From Agromyces sp. NDB4Y10 (lineage in GTDB: Bacteria > Actinomycetota > Actinomycetes > Actinomycetales > Microbacteriaceae), in contig NZ_LQGY01000014.1 in assembly GCF_001620055.1 (NCBI RefSeq), positions 186,001 to 250,000 on the forward strand: DNA of 64,000 nucleotides. Reading direction: 5' to 3'. The notes beneath the pieces are model-generated. The model was not told where the DNA came from. It saw only the letters and a program-made list of their open reading frames with translations, and did not search any database. Both the position numbers and the translations under genes were made by a program. The number at the start of each line of letters is the position of its first letter. Within the stretch, counting starts at the first letter, position 1. Positions 36,801-44,674 of this stretch are shown here, piece after piece.

Positions 36801-37335
36801 CGTCGGGGTCTTCCACGCCGACGCCGTCGACGGGGTGTCGCGCCTCGTCAACGGCAACTCGGGCAAGGGCCCGGCGGGCACGCCCGAGACCGGCGGCTTC
36901 ACCGGGTGGACGATGCTCGGGGTCGACCCCGCGCACGGGAAGGTCGGCCGCGGCGCGACCGCCGACGCCGATCGCACCCGCTGGCTCACCGCCGAGGTGC
37001 ACGCCCGGGTCGACGCGATCGAACTCGACGCGCCATCCGTCATGGTGGTGGGGGAGACGGTCGCAGCCGGCGCGAACATCGAGCAGGACGGTGGGCGCAC
37101 CGTGCCCGTCGGCTGGCCCATGAGCGCCGACTGGTCCGGGAAGGGCGTGACGATCGTCGACGGTCGTACCGGCACGGCCGAGCGAGCGGTCGCGGCATCC
37201 GGCGTGCTGCGCTTCGACCCGGCCACGGGCGAACTGACCGCCATCGCGCCGGGAACGGGCACGCTCGAGGTCGTCGTCAACGGCGAGCGGGCGACCGTCG
37301 ACGTGCGCGTCGCGGCGGCGACGCCGGCCGGCTAA
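33886..37335 (+). CDS. Secreted phosphodiester glycosidase and metallophosphoesterase fusion
   Basis: The ATG at 33886 has a GGAGG site. The 1149-residue protein has a signal peptide (RRSSALLMASALAVGSLVLA, then DGVEASAAP). An N-terminal NAGPA-type domain (about residues 55-400) carries GDYFDMN and NLDGGGSTT, and a beta-rich middle follows. A calcineurin-like phosphoesterase sits at about 783-1010 with VMSDAQF, GDFVDE, PGNHE, FAHHP and NGHVG. The usual first motif SDxH is replaced by SDAQ, which may alter metal 1 binding. The C-terminus is Ig-like. No sortase or anchor motif is present. It is likely a cell-wall or secreted enzyme acting on sugar phosphodiesters such as teichoic-acid-like polymers, which is inferred. 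Confidence 0.85.
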   Translation: MPTPSVHRERSRRSSALLMASALAVGSLVLADGVEASAAPPPVTTARVVAAPDTGGLDLAGGDSSLLTAETESLAPGLALTDFRRLQPAGWVAGHVMRADLTTPTLELEVLDSGTVTGGATVTEQIEGTGAVAAINGDYFDMNASVAPVGTNVSAGDGVRTASTAPRPAFTMADGLAAVQELMAEGTLSIDGVETAIRGINTPALPTGGIGWYTSAWGEHPLSRPLGGPGSLAASVAMVVVADGVVQSVTTDPAALSAPASIAEGTGVLIGRDAGAATLAALAPGQPVEVEVGVNADVDLAVSGAQRLIVDGAQTDADQVEAARTAIGVNRDGTEVTIVTIDGRAGDSRGMTLQELGDLMLDLDVHNAVNLDGGGSTTLAARAAGTTEAAIVNRPSDGSERVVANSLAFFSTAPAGELADVRIAPASDLPDADAVFPRLGRTVTATGLDANLAGVPVDGKFSGNRGIDVDAVDGSTAIVRGTRPGESTVRFQTRGHTDATDLRVLGDLERLRPSRTVVALPDPGQTAELRITGLDADGHEAPIETTDLTVEHGDDVTVTAEGRDGFRIAPNVDSGSATVTFTAGGRSVDVAVTIGYRTLSVADFSDGAAWKPAADRATGTLTTTTGPGGVPALALDYDFTTSTGTRGYYAVAPEMSTPGSLGRELEGQPQALTMWINGDGSGAWPRIQMKNGAGTTINLDGPNVTWTGWQQVRFPVPAGTPYPLHLQRVRLLETRSAVQYHGHVEIAGLESVVAPDVAQPAAPVVHDPVIVTDGTVADRPQRIAVMSDAQFVARAPESGAVEGARRTLQEILATEPDLLVINGDFVDEASEADFAFAKRILDDEIGDRLPYVYVPGNHEIMGGPIENFEAAFGDTARSVDLGRTRIITLNSAAGSFRASDPAQLAFLERELADAAADGDTSGVLVFAHHPADDPLPSKASQLADRVEAAAFTDALGAFRAETGKSIAVVNGHVGVFHADAVDGVSRLVNGNSGKGPAGTPETGGFTGWTMLGVDPAHGKVGRGATADADRTRWLTAEVHARVDAIELDAPSVMVVGETVAAGANIEQDGGRTVPVGWPMSADWSGKGVTIVDGRTGTAERAVAASGVLRFDPATGELTAIAPGTGTLEVVVNGERATVDVRVAAATPAG

Positions 37336-37352
37336 CCCGGCCCAGCCGCACG

Positions 37353-37411
37353 GGGTCCGTGCAACGCCGAGGCGTCCGCAGCAGCGGAACGCCCGGACGT
37401 TGCACGGACCC
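37353..37411. terminator. Bidirectional hairpin terminator
   Basis: GGGTCCGTGCAACG pairs with CGTTGCACGGACCC, enclosing an inner stem GGCGTCCGC/GCGGAACGCC with one mismatch. It lies between the convergent phosphoesterase and putP genes. Confidence 0.8.
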
Positions 37412-37426
37412 GATGTGCGTGGCGGG

Positions 37427-38944
37427 TCAGGACGCGCGCGTCGGCTCCGGCTCCTCGCCCTTCTGCACCGCGACGGTCATCGTCGTCGTGTCGGTGAACT
37501 CCTGCTGGATCTCGTCGTCCTCGCGGTAGGTCACGAGGCTGACGACGACCGAGACGACCAGCGCGAGCACGAAGCCGGGGAGCAGCTCGTACACGGGCGT
37601 GCCGAGCAGCGGCCAGGTGAAGACGACCACGGCGCCGGTGACCATGCCGGCGAGTGCGCCCCACGCCGAGAGGCGACGCCAGAACAGGCTGAGCAGGATC
37701 AGCGGGCCGAACGAGGCACCGAAGCCCGCCCAGGCGAACCCGACGAGACCGAGGATCGTGTCGTTCGGCGTGATCGCGAGCACCGCCGCCACGACGGCGA
37801 CGATGAGCACGCACGCGCGGCCGAGCACGACGAGCGAGCGGCCGCCGGGCGGGGTCTTGCGCACGACCCGGTAGAGGTCCTCGACGAGCGCCGACGAGCA
37901 CACCACGAGTTGGCTCGAGATGGTGCTCATGATCGCCGCGAGCACCGCCGCGAGCACGAGGCCCGCGATGATCGGGTGCAGCAGCACCTGCGACATCTGC
38001 AGCACGACCGTCTCGGGGTTGTCGAGGCCGCCGTTCTGGTCGAAGAAGGCGATGCCGACGAGGCCCGCGAGCACGGCGCCGGCCATCGAGAGCACCATCC
38101 AGGTCATGCCGATGCGCCGGGCGGGCGTCGCCGCCTGCGCGCTCGGCAGCGCCATGAAGCGCACGAGGATGTGCGGCTGGCCGAAGTAGCCGAGGCCCCA
38201 CGCCATCGCCGAGATGATCGCGATCAGCGTGAGTCCGGTGAGTCCCTCCCCGCCGGTGAGCGACACCGCGTCGGGTGATGCCGCCGCGATGGCGGCGCCG
38301 ACCTCGCCGAACCCGCCCACGTTCGCGATCGCCACGATCGGCACGAGGATGAGGGCGGTCATCATGAGCAGGCCCTGCGCGACATCCGTCAGCGACGCCC
38401 CGAGGAACCCGCCGAAGAGGGTGTACGACAGCGTGACTGCCGAGACGAGCAGCATGCCCACGAGGTACTCGCCGCCGAAGGCACTCTCGAAGAAGACGCC
38501 GCCCGCGACCATGCCCGCCGAGATGTAGAGCGTGAAGAAGACGAGGATGATCACGGCGGAGATGATCCGCAGCAGGTGCGTGCGGTCCTTCAGCCGGTTC
38601 TCGAAGAAGCTCGGCACGGTGATCGAGTTGTTGCTGACCTCGGTGTACGCGCGCAGGCGCGGTGCCACGAGCCGCCAGTTGAGGTAGGCGCCGATGGTCA
38701 GGCCGATCGCGATCCACGCCTCGATGAGGCCGGCCGCGTAGATCGCCCCGGGCAGGCCCATGACGAGCCAGCCCGACATGTCGGACGCGCCCGCGGAGAG
38801 GGCAGCGGCCCACGGCGGAAGCTTCCGTCCCGCGAGCATGTAGTCCTCGTGGTCCTTCGTGCGTCGCGCGGCGAACACGCCGATCGCGATCATGCCGACG
38901 AAGTACGCGCCGAGGGCGATGTAGAGGAATGCCTGGTCGGACAT
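37427..38944 (-). CDS. putP: Sodium/proline symporter
   Basis: The ATG at 38944 gives MSDQAFLYIALGAYFVGMIAIGVFA, the first helix of the SSS family. The 505-residue protein has about 13 helices and the PutP signatures LPPWAAALSAGASDMSGWLVMGLPGA (sodium-site region), LIEAWIAIGLTIGAYLNWRLVAPRLR and AWGLGYFGQPHILVRFMA. It takes up proline with sodium. It is a single gene, convergent with the secreted phosphoesterase gene and separated from it by a terminator. Its promoter lies in the gap to the DNA glycosylase gene. Confidence 0.93.
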   Translation of the reverse strand: MSDQAFLYIALGAYFVGMIAIGVFAARRTKDHEDYMLAGRKLPPWAAALSAGASDMSGWLVMGLPGAIYAAGLIEAWIAIGLTIGAYLNWRLVAPRLRAYTEVSNNSITVPSFFENRLKDRTHLLRIISAVIILVFFTLYISAGMVAGGVFFESAFGGEYLVGMLLVSAVTLSYTLFGGFLGASLTDVAQGLLMMTALILVPIVAIANVGGFGEVGAAIAAASPDAVSLTGGEGLTGLTLIAIISAMAWGLGYFGQPHILVRFMALPSAQAATPARRIGMTWMVLSMAGAVLAGLVGIAFFDQNGGLDNPETVVLQMSQVLLHPIIAGLVLAAVLAAIMSTISSQLVVCSSALVEDLYRVVRKTPPGGRSLVVLGRACVLIVAVVAAVLAITPNDTILGLVGFAWAGFGASFGPLILLSLFWRRLSAWGALAGMVTGAVVVFTWPLLGTPVYELLPGFVLALVVSVVVSLVTYREDDEIQQEFTDTTTMTVAVQKGEEPEPTRAS

Positions 38945-39102
38945 CGCCGTCCTTCGGGGGTCGTCGCCCGGGCGGCTCTCCGCCACGGGCGGGGTGGGCA
39001 TGGAGCACGGCCACCCTACTCGCTCGGCCCGCCCGCCGAAGAACCCGGGGGACGGACGGTGCGGCCCGTGACGGCGTCGGCGGGTCGTGCCATGCTGGCC
39101 GC

Positions 39103-39987
39103 ATGCCCGAGTCACCCGAGGTGCAGGCGCTCGCCGACGAGCTCGATTCGCGGTTGTCCGGGCGCGCGCTCGCCGAGGTCGACGTGGTCGAGTTCCGGGT
39201 GACCAAGACGCGGGCGCGGCCGCTCGAGACGCTCGTCGGCGACCGGGTCGCGGGCGTCTCGCGGCACGGCAAGCTCATCGACCTCGAGGCCGCGAGCGGT
39301 GCGCACCTCGTGGTCTCGCTCGGCCGGCACGGGTGGGCGCGCTGGGCGGTCGAGGGCGAGGCGGATGCCGCCGGCACGGCCGACCCCGCGGATGCCGACC
39401 CCGCTGCCGACGTCGCGCCCCCGCCCACGCTCGCCGCCCTCGCGTTCGACGACGGCGCGACCCTCGAGCTCACGGATGCCGGAGACTGGGTGTCGCTCGG
39501 CGCCTGGGTCGTCGACGACCCCGCCGAGGTGCCCGCGATCGCGAAGCTCGGCCCCGACCCCGCCGACCCCGCGTTCACCCGCGCCGACTTCGACCGCGCG
39601 TTCGCGGGTCGCCGCAAGCAGGTGAAAGCCGTCCTGCAGGAACAGGAGTCGCTCGCGGGCATCGGCAACGCCTACTCCGACGAGATCCTCTTCGCGGCGC
39701 GCATCTCGCCGGTCGCGCACGCGTCGACCCTCGCCGCCGACGAGCTCGACCGGCTGTACGAGGCGACGGTCGGCGTCATCCGCTCGGCGATCGACGCCCG
39801 CCGCGGCGTCCCGATCGCCGAGCAGAAGGCCGCGAAGGTCGCCGCGATGCGCGTGCACGGGCGCACCGGCGAGCCGTGCCCCGGGTGCGGCGGCACGATC
39901 CGCGACTTCAGCTTCGCGAGCACGACCGCCCAGTACTGCCCCGACTGCCAGACCGGCGGCGCACTGCTGCCGCTGAAGGGCGAGTGA
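39103..39987 (+). CDS. Fpg/Nei-family DNA glycosylase
   Basis: The 294-residue protein starts MPESPEV, giving the catalytic N-terminal Pro and Glu after Met removal. The GRRKQVKAVLQEQESLAGIGNAYSDEILFAARISP segment is the H2TH region, and a C-terminal zinc finger (CPGC...CPDC) follows. The finger is a CxxC-CxxC type. It removes oxidised bases and cuts the abasic site. Family members vary between Fpg (8-oxoG) and Nei (pyrimidines), and I do not assign which. The next gene overlaps its stop. Confidence 0.9.
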   Translation: MPESPEVQALADELDSRLSGRALAEVDVVEFRVTKTRARPLETLVGDRVAGVSRHGKLIDLEAASGAHLVVSLGRHGWARWAVEGEADAAGTADPADADPAADVAPPPTLAALAFDDGATLELTDAGDWVSLGAWVVDDPAEVPAIAKLGPDPADPAFTRADFDRAFAGRRKQVKAVLQEQESLAGIGNAYSDEILFAARISPVAHASTLAADELDRLYEATVGVIRSAIDARRGVPIAEQKAAKVAAMRVHGRTGEPCPGCGGTIRDFSFASTTAQYCPDCQTGGALLPLKGE

Positions 39988-40409
39988 GCCGGGTGGCCGG
40001 CCGCGAGGCATCCGCTCGGCCCCTCACGCTCGTGGTGGACGTCGCGAACGTGATGGGGTCGCGGCCCGACGGCTGGTGGCGCGACCGGGCCGCCGCCGCG
40101 ACGACGCTCCTGCAGCGCATCGCGCCGCTCGCCGGGCGCGAGCTCGACGTCGAGGGCGAGCGGGTCGAGATCGCGCGGGTCGTCGCGGTCGTCGAGGGGC
40201 GGGCGACGGATGCCGCGGCGCCGGCCGGCATCGACGTGGTCGCCGCACCGGCCGACGGTGACACCACGATCGTCGAGGTCGCCGTCGCGGCATCGAGCGC
40301 GGGGGAGCGGGTGCTCGTCGTCACCGCCGACCGCGGACTCCGGGCGCGGCTGCCCGAACCCGTCGCGACGGCCGGGCCGGGCTGGCTGAACGACCTGATC
40401 GGCCGGTGA
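39984..40409 (+). CDS. Small NYN/PIN-like protein
   Basis: The GTG at 39984 overlaps the glycosylase stop, showing translational coupling. The 141-residue protein has strand LTLVVDVANVMGSRPDGWWRDR, a NYN/PIN-type first acidic motif, and VLVVTADRGLRARL near the end, the D-R-G pattern of that fold. Similar actinobacterial proteins are often labelled NTP pyrophosphohydrolase on weak evidence. A ribonuclease-like activity is possible. Coupling to a base-excision glycosylase suggests a repair or RNA-quality context, but this is inferred. Confidence 0.7.
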   Translation: MSRVAGREASARPLTLVVDVANVMGSRPDGWWRDRAAAATTLLQRIAPLAGRELDVEGERVEIARVVAVVEGRATDAAAPAGIDVVAAPADGDTTIVEVAVAASSAGERVLVVTADRGLRARLPEPVATAGPGWLNDLIGR

Positions 40410-40499
40410 GCCCGTCGACTCGGCGTGGACCCTGTCGCCGCGGCATCCGTCGACCCTAGGCTCGACCCGAGACGACCACCGACGGCCGGAGGGGGAGCC

Positions 40500-41552
40500 G
40501 TGATCGATCCGACCCTGCTGAGCGTGCCCGACGGTGCGCGCGACGTCACCGTCGTCGAGGCCATCGACGGGCTCAGCTACATCGACCCGAACGATCCGGC
40601 GATGCCGTCGTACCGGGTGATCGCGAACAACCGGCAGCCGGTCGCGCTGCGCGACATGATGATCGAGCCCGTGCGCACGGGCTACATCGGCGCGAACCAC
40701 CCCAAGCCCGACCCGGCGCTCGTGCCGCCGACCGGCGCCGAGGCGGTGCCCGACGTCGACGTCACCGTCGTCTACCTGCCGGTGCGCGACGGCGTCGCCA
40801 GGGCGCAGGTGTACCGGCCCCAGTCGGCGGATGCCGCGGCGGAACTCCCGGTCATCCTGTACTTCCACGGCGGCGGGTTCACCGTCGGCTCCTCCGACGA
40901 CACCGACTACCTCACGCGCCGGCTCGCGCGCGACAACGGAGCGCTCGTGGTCTCGGCCGATTACCGCCTGGCGCCCGAGTACCCGTTCCCGACGCCGCTC
41001 GACGACGTGCTCGACGTGTACCGCTGGCTGACGACGGATGCCGCCCGCCTCGGCGGACGGGCGGACCGCATCGCCGTCGCGGGCGACTCCGCCGGCTCGA
41101 ACTTCGCCGCCGCCCTGCCCCTGTACGCGGCGCACCACGACCTTCCCGCGCCCGCCGCCGTCGTCATGCTCGGCGCGTTCGTCGACTTCGTGCAGGAGCG
41201 GTGGGACTCGTTCCAGCGGCTCGCCCCGCGGGGGATCGTCTACGACAGCCCCTTCTTCGGGTTCATTCGCAGCGCCTACCTGCCGACCACCTCGTGGACC
41301 GAGCCTCTCGCCAGCCCCATCTACGGCGACCTGTCGACGTACCCGCCGGCCTTCCTCGCGGCGGGCACGCACGACCCGATCGTCGACTCGGCGAAGGCGT
41401 TCGTCGACCTGCTCGACGGGCACGGTGTCGCGGCGGTCGGGTACTGGCCCGAGGGGATGCCGCACGGGTTCTACTTCTTCCCCGGCGTGCACCCCGAGGG
41501 CGACACGGCGTTCGAGCGGGTGTGGGCGTTCCTCGCCGAGCACCTGGTGTAA
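40500..41552 (+). CDS. Alpha/beta-hydrolase (HSL-type esterase)
   Basis: The GTG at 40500 has GGAGGGGGA upstream. The 350-residue protein has the HSL oxyanion motif HGGG (in ILYFHGGGFTVGS), the nucleophile in VAGDSAGSNFAA, the Asp in AGTHDPIVDS and the His in PHGFYFF. This is a complete triad for a hormone-sensitive-lipase-type esterase acting on short esters or aromatic acetyl groups. The N-terminal ~100 residues form the cap region. It is a single gene; the convergent flavoprotein lies after it. Confidence 0.9.
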   Translation: MIDPTLLSVPDGARDVTVVEAIDGLSYIDPNDPAMPSYRVIANNRQPVALRDMMIEPVRTGYIGANHPKPDPALVPPTGAEAVPDVDVTVVYLPVRDGVARAQVYRPQSADAAAELPVILYFHGGGFTVGSSDDTDYLTRRLARDNGALVVSADYRLAPEYPFPTPLDDVLDVYRWLTTDAARLGGRADRIAVAGDSAGSNFAAALPLYAAHHDLPAPAAVVMLGAFVDFVQERWDSFQRLAPRGIVYDSPFFGFIRSAYLPTTSWTEPLASPIYGDLSTYPPAFLAAGTHDPIVDSAKAFVDLLDGHGVAAVGYWPEGMPHGFYFFPGVHPEGDTAFERVWAFLAEHLV

Positions 41553-41604
41553 CCGGCTCGGGCGCCTGACGTAGTCGGCTCGGGCGACGCGGCCGCCGCT
41601 CGGG

Positions 41605-42579
41605 CTATGCGTTCGCCGGCTCGGGGGCCCCGGCGGCAGCCGACGCCGCCCGCACCGCGTCACGGACCTCCTCCTCGACGAGGTCGGCGTTGATCGCCGC
41701 GCCCGCCATGCTGCCCGCCGACATCGCGTACGGCACCGACGAGCGGCCGTCGACGACGTTGCCGGCGGCCCACAGGCCAGGCACGCTCGTGCGGCCCATC
41801 GGGTCGACCGTCGCGAAGCGCCCGACCGGCGGGTGGTCGGCGAGCTCGGCACCGAGGGCGCGCAGCACGTCGTCGTTCGGCACGGGCCGCGGCCCGACGA
41901 AGATCACGTCGGCGGCCAGTTCGGCGCCGTCCTCCAGGCGGATGCCGCTCAGGCGACCGTCGTCGTCGGCGATCACGGCCGCGACCCGCCGCGTGTCGAT
42001 CGGGATGCCGCGGGCGTCGAGGCCCGCGCGTGCGGCATCCGAGAGCTGGACGCCGTGGCCGAGGAACACGACGTCGGAGGTGAGCTGCCGCATGAGCTGC
42101 GCCTGGTGCACGTTGGCTTCGCTCGTCGCGAGCACGACCACGCGGCGGTCGCGCGCCTCCCACCCGTCGCAGTACGGGCAGAGGAACGCGCCGCGACCCC
42201 ACTGCTCCGCCAGCCCGGGGATCTCGGGCAGCTCGTCGCGGAGGCCGCTCGCGACGAGCAGCCGGCGTGCGACGTGCTCCGAGCCGTCGCCGAGTGCGAT
42301 CGTGAAGCCGTCGGCCTGTGCGGCGGCGGCCGTGACGGCGCCCTCGCGGATATCGACGCCGTCGTAGCGCGCGAGCTCGGCGCGGCCCGCGGCGAGCAGG
42401 TCGAGCGGCGACGTGTGGTCGCGGCCGAGCACGCCGTGCATGTGGCCTGCGAAGCGGTTGCGCGGCCGGCCCTCGTCGACCACGAGCACGCGGCGTCGCG
42501 ATCGACCGAGCATGAGCGCGGCGCTGAGTCCGGCGCTGCCGCCGCCGACGATGAGGACGTCCCAAGTGGTGTGCTGCAT
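41605..42579 (-). CDS. Thioredoxin-reductase-like flavoprotein
   Basis: The ATG at 42579 gives MQHTTWDVLIVGGGSAGLSAALMLG. The 324-residue protein has two nucleotide-binding folds, and the redox pair CPYC (C134 and C137) is in the thioredoxin-reductase position. The second dinucleotide fold starts RRVVVLATSEANVHQ, which lacks the usual GGGDSA, so NADPH binding is weaker or altered. FAD site is WAAGNVVDG. No adjacent thioredoxin gene is present. It is divergent from a cupin HTH regulator, suggesting redox- or ligand-controlled expression. Confidence 0.88.
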   Translation of the reverse strand: MQHTTWDVLIVGGGSAGLSAALMLGRSRRRVLVVDEGRPRNRFAGHMHGVLGRDHTSPLDLLAAGRAELARYDGVDIREGAVTAAAAQADGFTIALGDGSEHVARRLLVASGLRDELPEIPGLAEQWGRGAFLCPYCDGWEARDRRVVVLATSEANVHQAQLMRQLTSDVVFLGHGVQLSDAARAGLDARGIPIDTRRVAAVIADDDGRLSGIRLEDGAELAADVIFVGPRPVPNDDVLRALGAELADHPPVGRFATVDPMGRTSVPGLWAAGNVVDGRSSVPYAMSAGSMAGAAINADLVEEEVRDAVRAASAAAGAPEPANA

Positions 42580-42609
42580 GGATCGATGGTGCGCCGGGTG
42601 TCGCTGCAA

Positions 42610-42637
42610 TGGCAAGATGGTTTGCCGGAGTGGCAAA
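42610..42637. promoter_or_regulatory. TTTGCC/GGCAAA operator
   Basis: TTTGCC (42621-42626) and GGCAAA (42632-42637) form a perfect dyad with a 5-base spacer, and a further half-site TGGCAA lies at 42610-42615. It is 11 bases before the HTH-cupin ATG at 42648, placed to repress that gene and possibly the divergent flavoprotein. Confidence 0.65.
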
Positions 42638-42647
42638 CGGAGGGTGC

Positions 42648-43232
42648 ATGACCGACGCGGACGACCTGGGGCGCATGCTCGACGGCGTGGCGCCGCGCCT
42701 TCGCGCGCTGCGCACCCGACGCGGGCTCACGCTCGGCGAGCTCTCGGAGCAGACCGGCATCTCGGTCAGCACCCTGTCCCGGCTCGAATCGGGAGGTCGG
42801 CGACCGACGCTCGACCTGCTCATCCGACTCGCCGCCGTCTACCGCGCGAGCCTCGACGACCTCGTCGGCGCGCCGCAGATCGCGGACCCGCGCATCCACC
42901 CCAAGCCGTTCTACCGGGACGGCAAGGCGATCATCCCGCTCACCCGCAGCAACCCCGACGTGGTGGCGTTCAAGATGGTGCTGCCCGGTCACTCGCCCGA
43001 CGAACCCGTCGCGCAGAGCGTCCACGACGGCTACGACTGGGTGTACGTGTTGAGCGGACGAATCCGCCTCGCCCTCGGCGACGACGAGCTCGTGCTCGAA
43101 CGCGGCGAGGCCGCCGAGTTCGACACGCGCACGCCGCACGGCATGGCGAGCGCGTCGCTCGAGCCCGCCGAGATCCTGAACCTGCTGAGTCCCCAGGGCG
43201 AGCGCGCGCACGTGCGCGGCACAGGTGGCTGA
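42648..43232 (+). CDS. XRE-family regulator with C-terminal cupin
   Basis: The ATG at 42648 has an ACGGAGGG site. The 194-residue protein has an N-terminal HTH (LRALRTRRGLTLGELSEQTG, then ISVSTLSRLESGGRRPTLD) and a cupin from about residue 105 (HDGYDWVYVLSGRIRLALGD, then LVLERGEAAEFDTRTPHGM). It binds a small molecule in the cupin barrel. It is divergent from the CPYC flavoprotein with a palindrome between, so it is likely its regulator. Confidence 0.9.
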   Translation: MTDADDLGRMLDGVAPRLRALRTRRGLTLGELSEQTGISVSTLSRLESGGRRPTLDLLIRLAAVYRASLDDLVGAPQIADPRIHPKPFYRDGKAIIPLTRSNPDVVAFKMVLPGHSPDEPVAQSVHDGYDWVYVLSGRIRLALGDDELVLERGEAAEFDTRTPHGMASASLEPAEILNLLSPQGERAHVRGTGG

Positions 43233-43256
43233 CCGCGGCCGGGCGGCCGCGACCCG

Positions 43257-44192
43257 TCAGCCGACGCCCACCTCGCCCTCCCAGTAACCGGTGCCGTCGC
43301 CCTCGGGCGACGTGATCTGCCACGGGATGGCACCCGCCTGCGCGTCCGTGCCGTCACGCAGCGCGGGGTCGGCGAGCCGGGCGGCGATGGCCTCCGCCTC
43401 CGCGACGGTGACGCGGGCGATGTAGACCTTCGGATACCGCGGCCCCTCGAGCAGCACCTCGGAGTTCGGGTGGTCGCGCGTGATCGCGACCAGCTCCTCG
43501 ATGAGGCGCGGCGAGGTCGCACCCTCGACGTGCGTGAACTTCAGCCACGGCTGCTCCGACCGCACCGAGAACGTGCCGCCCCGCTCGAACAGCGCCGTCT
43601 CCCGCAGGGCGGCGAACCGCTCCTCGACTCGGTCGGGTTCGAGCAGGGCCGCGAACGGCCAGCCGTCCACGACCGACAGCCCCACGACGCCGTCGACCTC
43701 GGCCGCCTCGAGCAGGGCCGCGAGCGTCGCGCGGGTCGCCGCGGCATCCGTCGCCGGCTGCACCTCGAGCGACCACCACGGGTCGGCGCTCCAGGCGGTG
43801 TCCTCCGCGGCGCCCTCGTCGCCGGTCGCGTCGCCGGGCGGCTCGGCGCGCATCGTGATCGGGTCCTCCCACTCGAGGTCGCGGGCGAGGTCGGCGACGC
43901 CGTCGGATGCCGCGAGCACCGTCGCGGGGTCCGCCTCACCGTCGACGGTCACGGTCGTGTAGCGCGGGTTCTCGTCGCGCGGCTCCATGCCGCCGATGTC
44001 GACGGAGGCCACCCCGTCGAGCTCTTCGATGCCGTCGCGCAGCGCCTCCTCGCGCTCCACGTCGGTCATCGGCGTGGCCGGCGCCGGGTCGGTGCCGCCG
44101 GCACAGGCGGAGAGCAGGGCCAGCGTGACGGCGGCGAGGAGGGCGCCGCGGACGGCACGGCGACGAGGGGAGGTCGCGGTAGGGCGCATCAT
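43257..44192 (-). CDS. Putative lipoprotein
   Basis: This 311-residue protein has a signal with lipobox ALLSAC near residue 30, followed by an Ala/Gly/Pro linker. The mature part shows three similar units, each built on a pattern GxVSxDIGG-like then helix (ELDGVASVDIGGMEP, EAAEVDGVVGLSVVDG, and others), suggesting a repeated alpha/beta module. No catalytic motif is visible. It is convergent with the HTH-cupin gene. Confidence 0.78.
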   Translation of the reverse strand: MMRPTATSPRRRAVRGALLAAVTLALLSACAGGTDPAPATPMTDVEREEALRDGIEELDGVASVDIGGMEPRDENPRYTTVTVDGEADPATVLAASDGVADLARDLEWEDPITMRAEPPGDATGDEGAAEDTAWSADPWWSLEVQPATDAAATRATLAALLEAAEVDGVVGLSVVDGWPFAALLEPDRVEERFAALRETALFERGGTFSVRSEQPWLKFTHVEGATSPRLIEELVAITRDHPNSEVLLEGPRYPKVYIARVTVAEAEAIAARLADPALRDGTDAQAGAIPWQITSPEGDGTGYWEGEVGVG

Positions 44193-44276
44193 CCGAGCAT
44201 GCGCGATCGACCCGGCATCCTCAACTCGGGCGGCCGGGCCGCCGGGGCGGAGGTCGCACGTCGCTCGTCGATCGGC

Positions 44277-44582
44277 TCAGCCTCGGCCGGTGATGCGCTG
44301 CAGTCGTTCGATCTCGGCGGAGGCCTGCGCCTTGGTGAGGTCGGCCGATACCTCTTCGCCGGCCTCGCGTGCCAGCGTGTCGAGGTAGCTGCGCTGCGCC
44401 GAGGTCATCGGTTCGTCGCCCGTGACCCAGTCGGCCGGGTCCTTGCTCGCCGGGTCGGCGTCGTCGTGGCCGCGCGCTCCGAGGGTCTCGTCGAAATCCG
44501 GGATCGTCTGCTCCTCGCCGGGCAGGTCGGAGCCCGGACCGGCATCGGGTGCCGGGCGCTGCTGCGGGTTCTCATCGCTCAT
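44277..44582 (-). CDS. DUF3072 protein
   Basis: This 101-residue protein ends with the DUF3072 pattern WVTGDEPMTSAQRSYLDTLA followed by REAGEEVSADLTKAQASAEI, a helical pair. The first ~55 residues are acidic and disordered. Function is unknown. It stands alone, 84 bases downstream of the lipoprotein start. Confidence 0.85.
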   Translation of the reverse strand: MSDENPQQRPAPDAGPGSDLPGEEQTIPDFDETLGARGHDDADPASKDPADWVTGDEPMTSAQRSYLDTLAREAGEEVSADLTKAQASAEIERLQRITGRG

Positions 44583-44674
44583 GCAGCGAGGCTATGCGTC
44601 GCCACCGGGCGATCGGAGGGGCTTGCGCCCGGTGCCATCGGGCCCTAGGCGAGGCCGTCCGAGGAGCCCGTCGC

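Noticed and set aside
33847-37002. Long open frame antisense to the secreted phosphoesterase (1051 codons)
   Set aside because: High-GC DNA produces long antisense frames; the sense strand has signal peptide and domain motifs and this frame has none.
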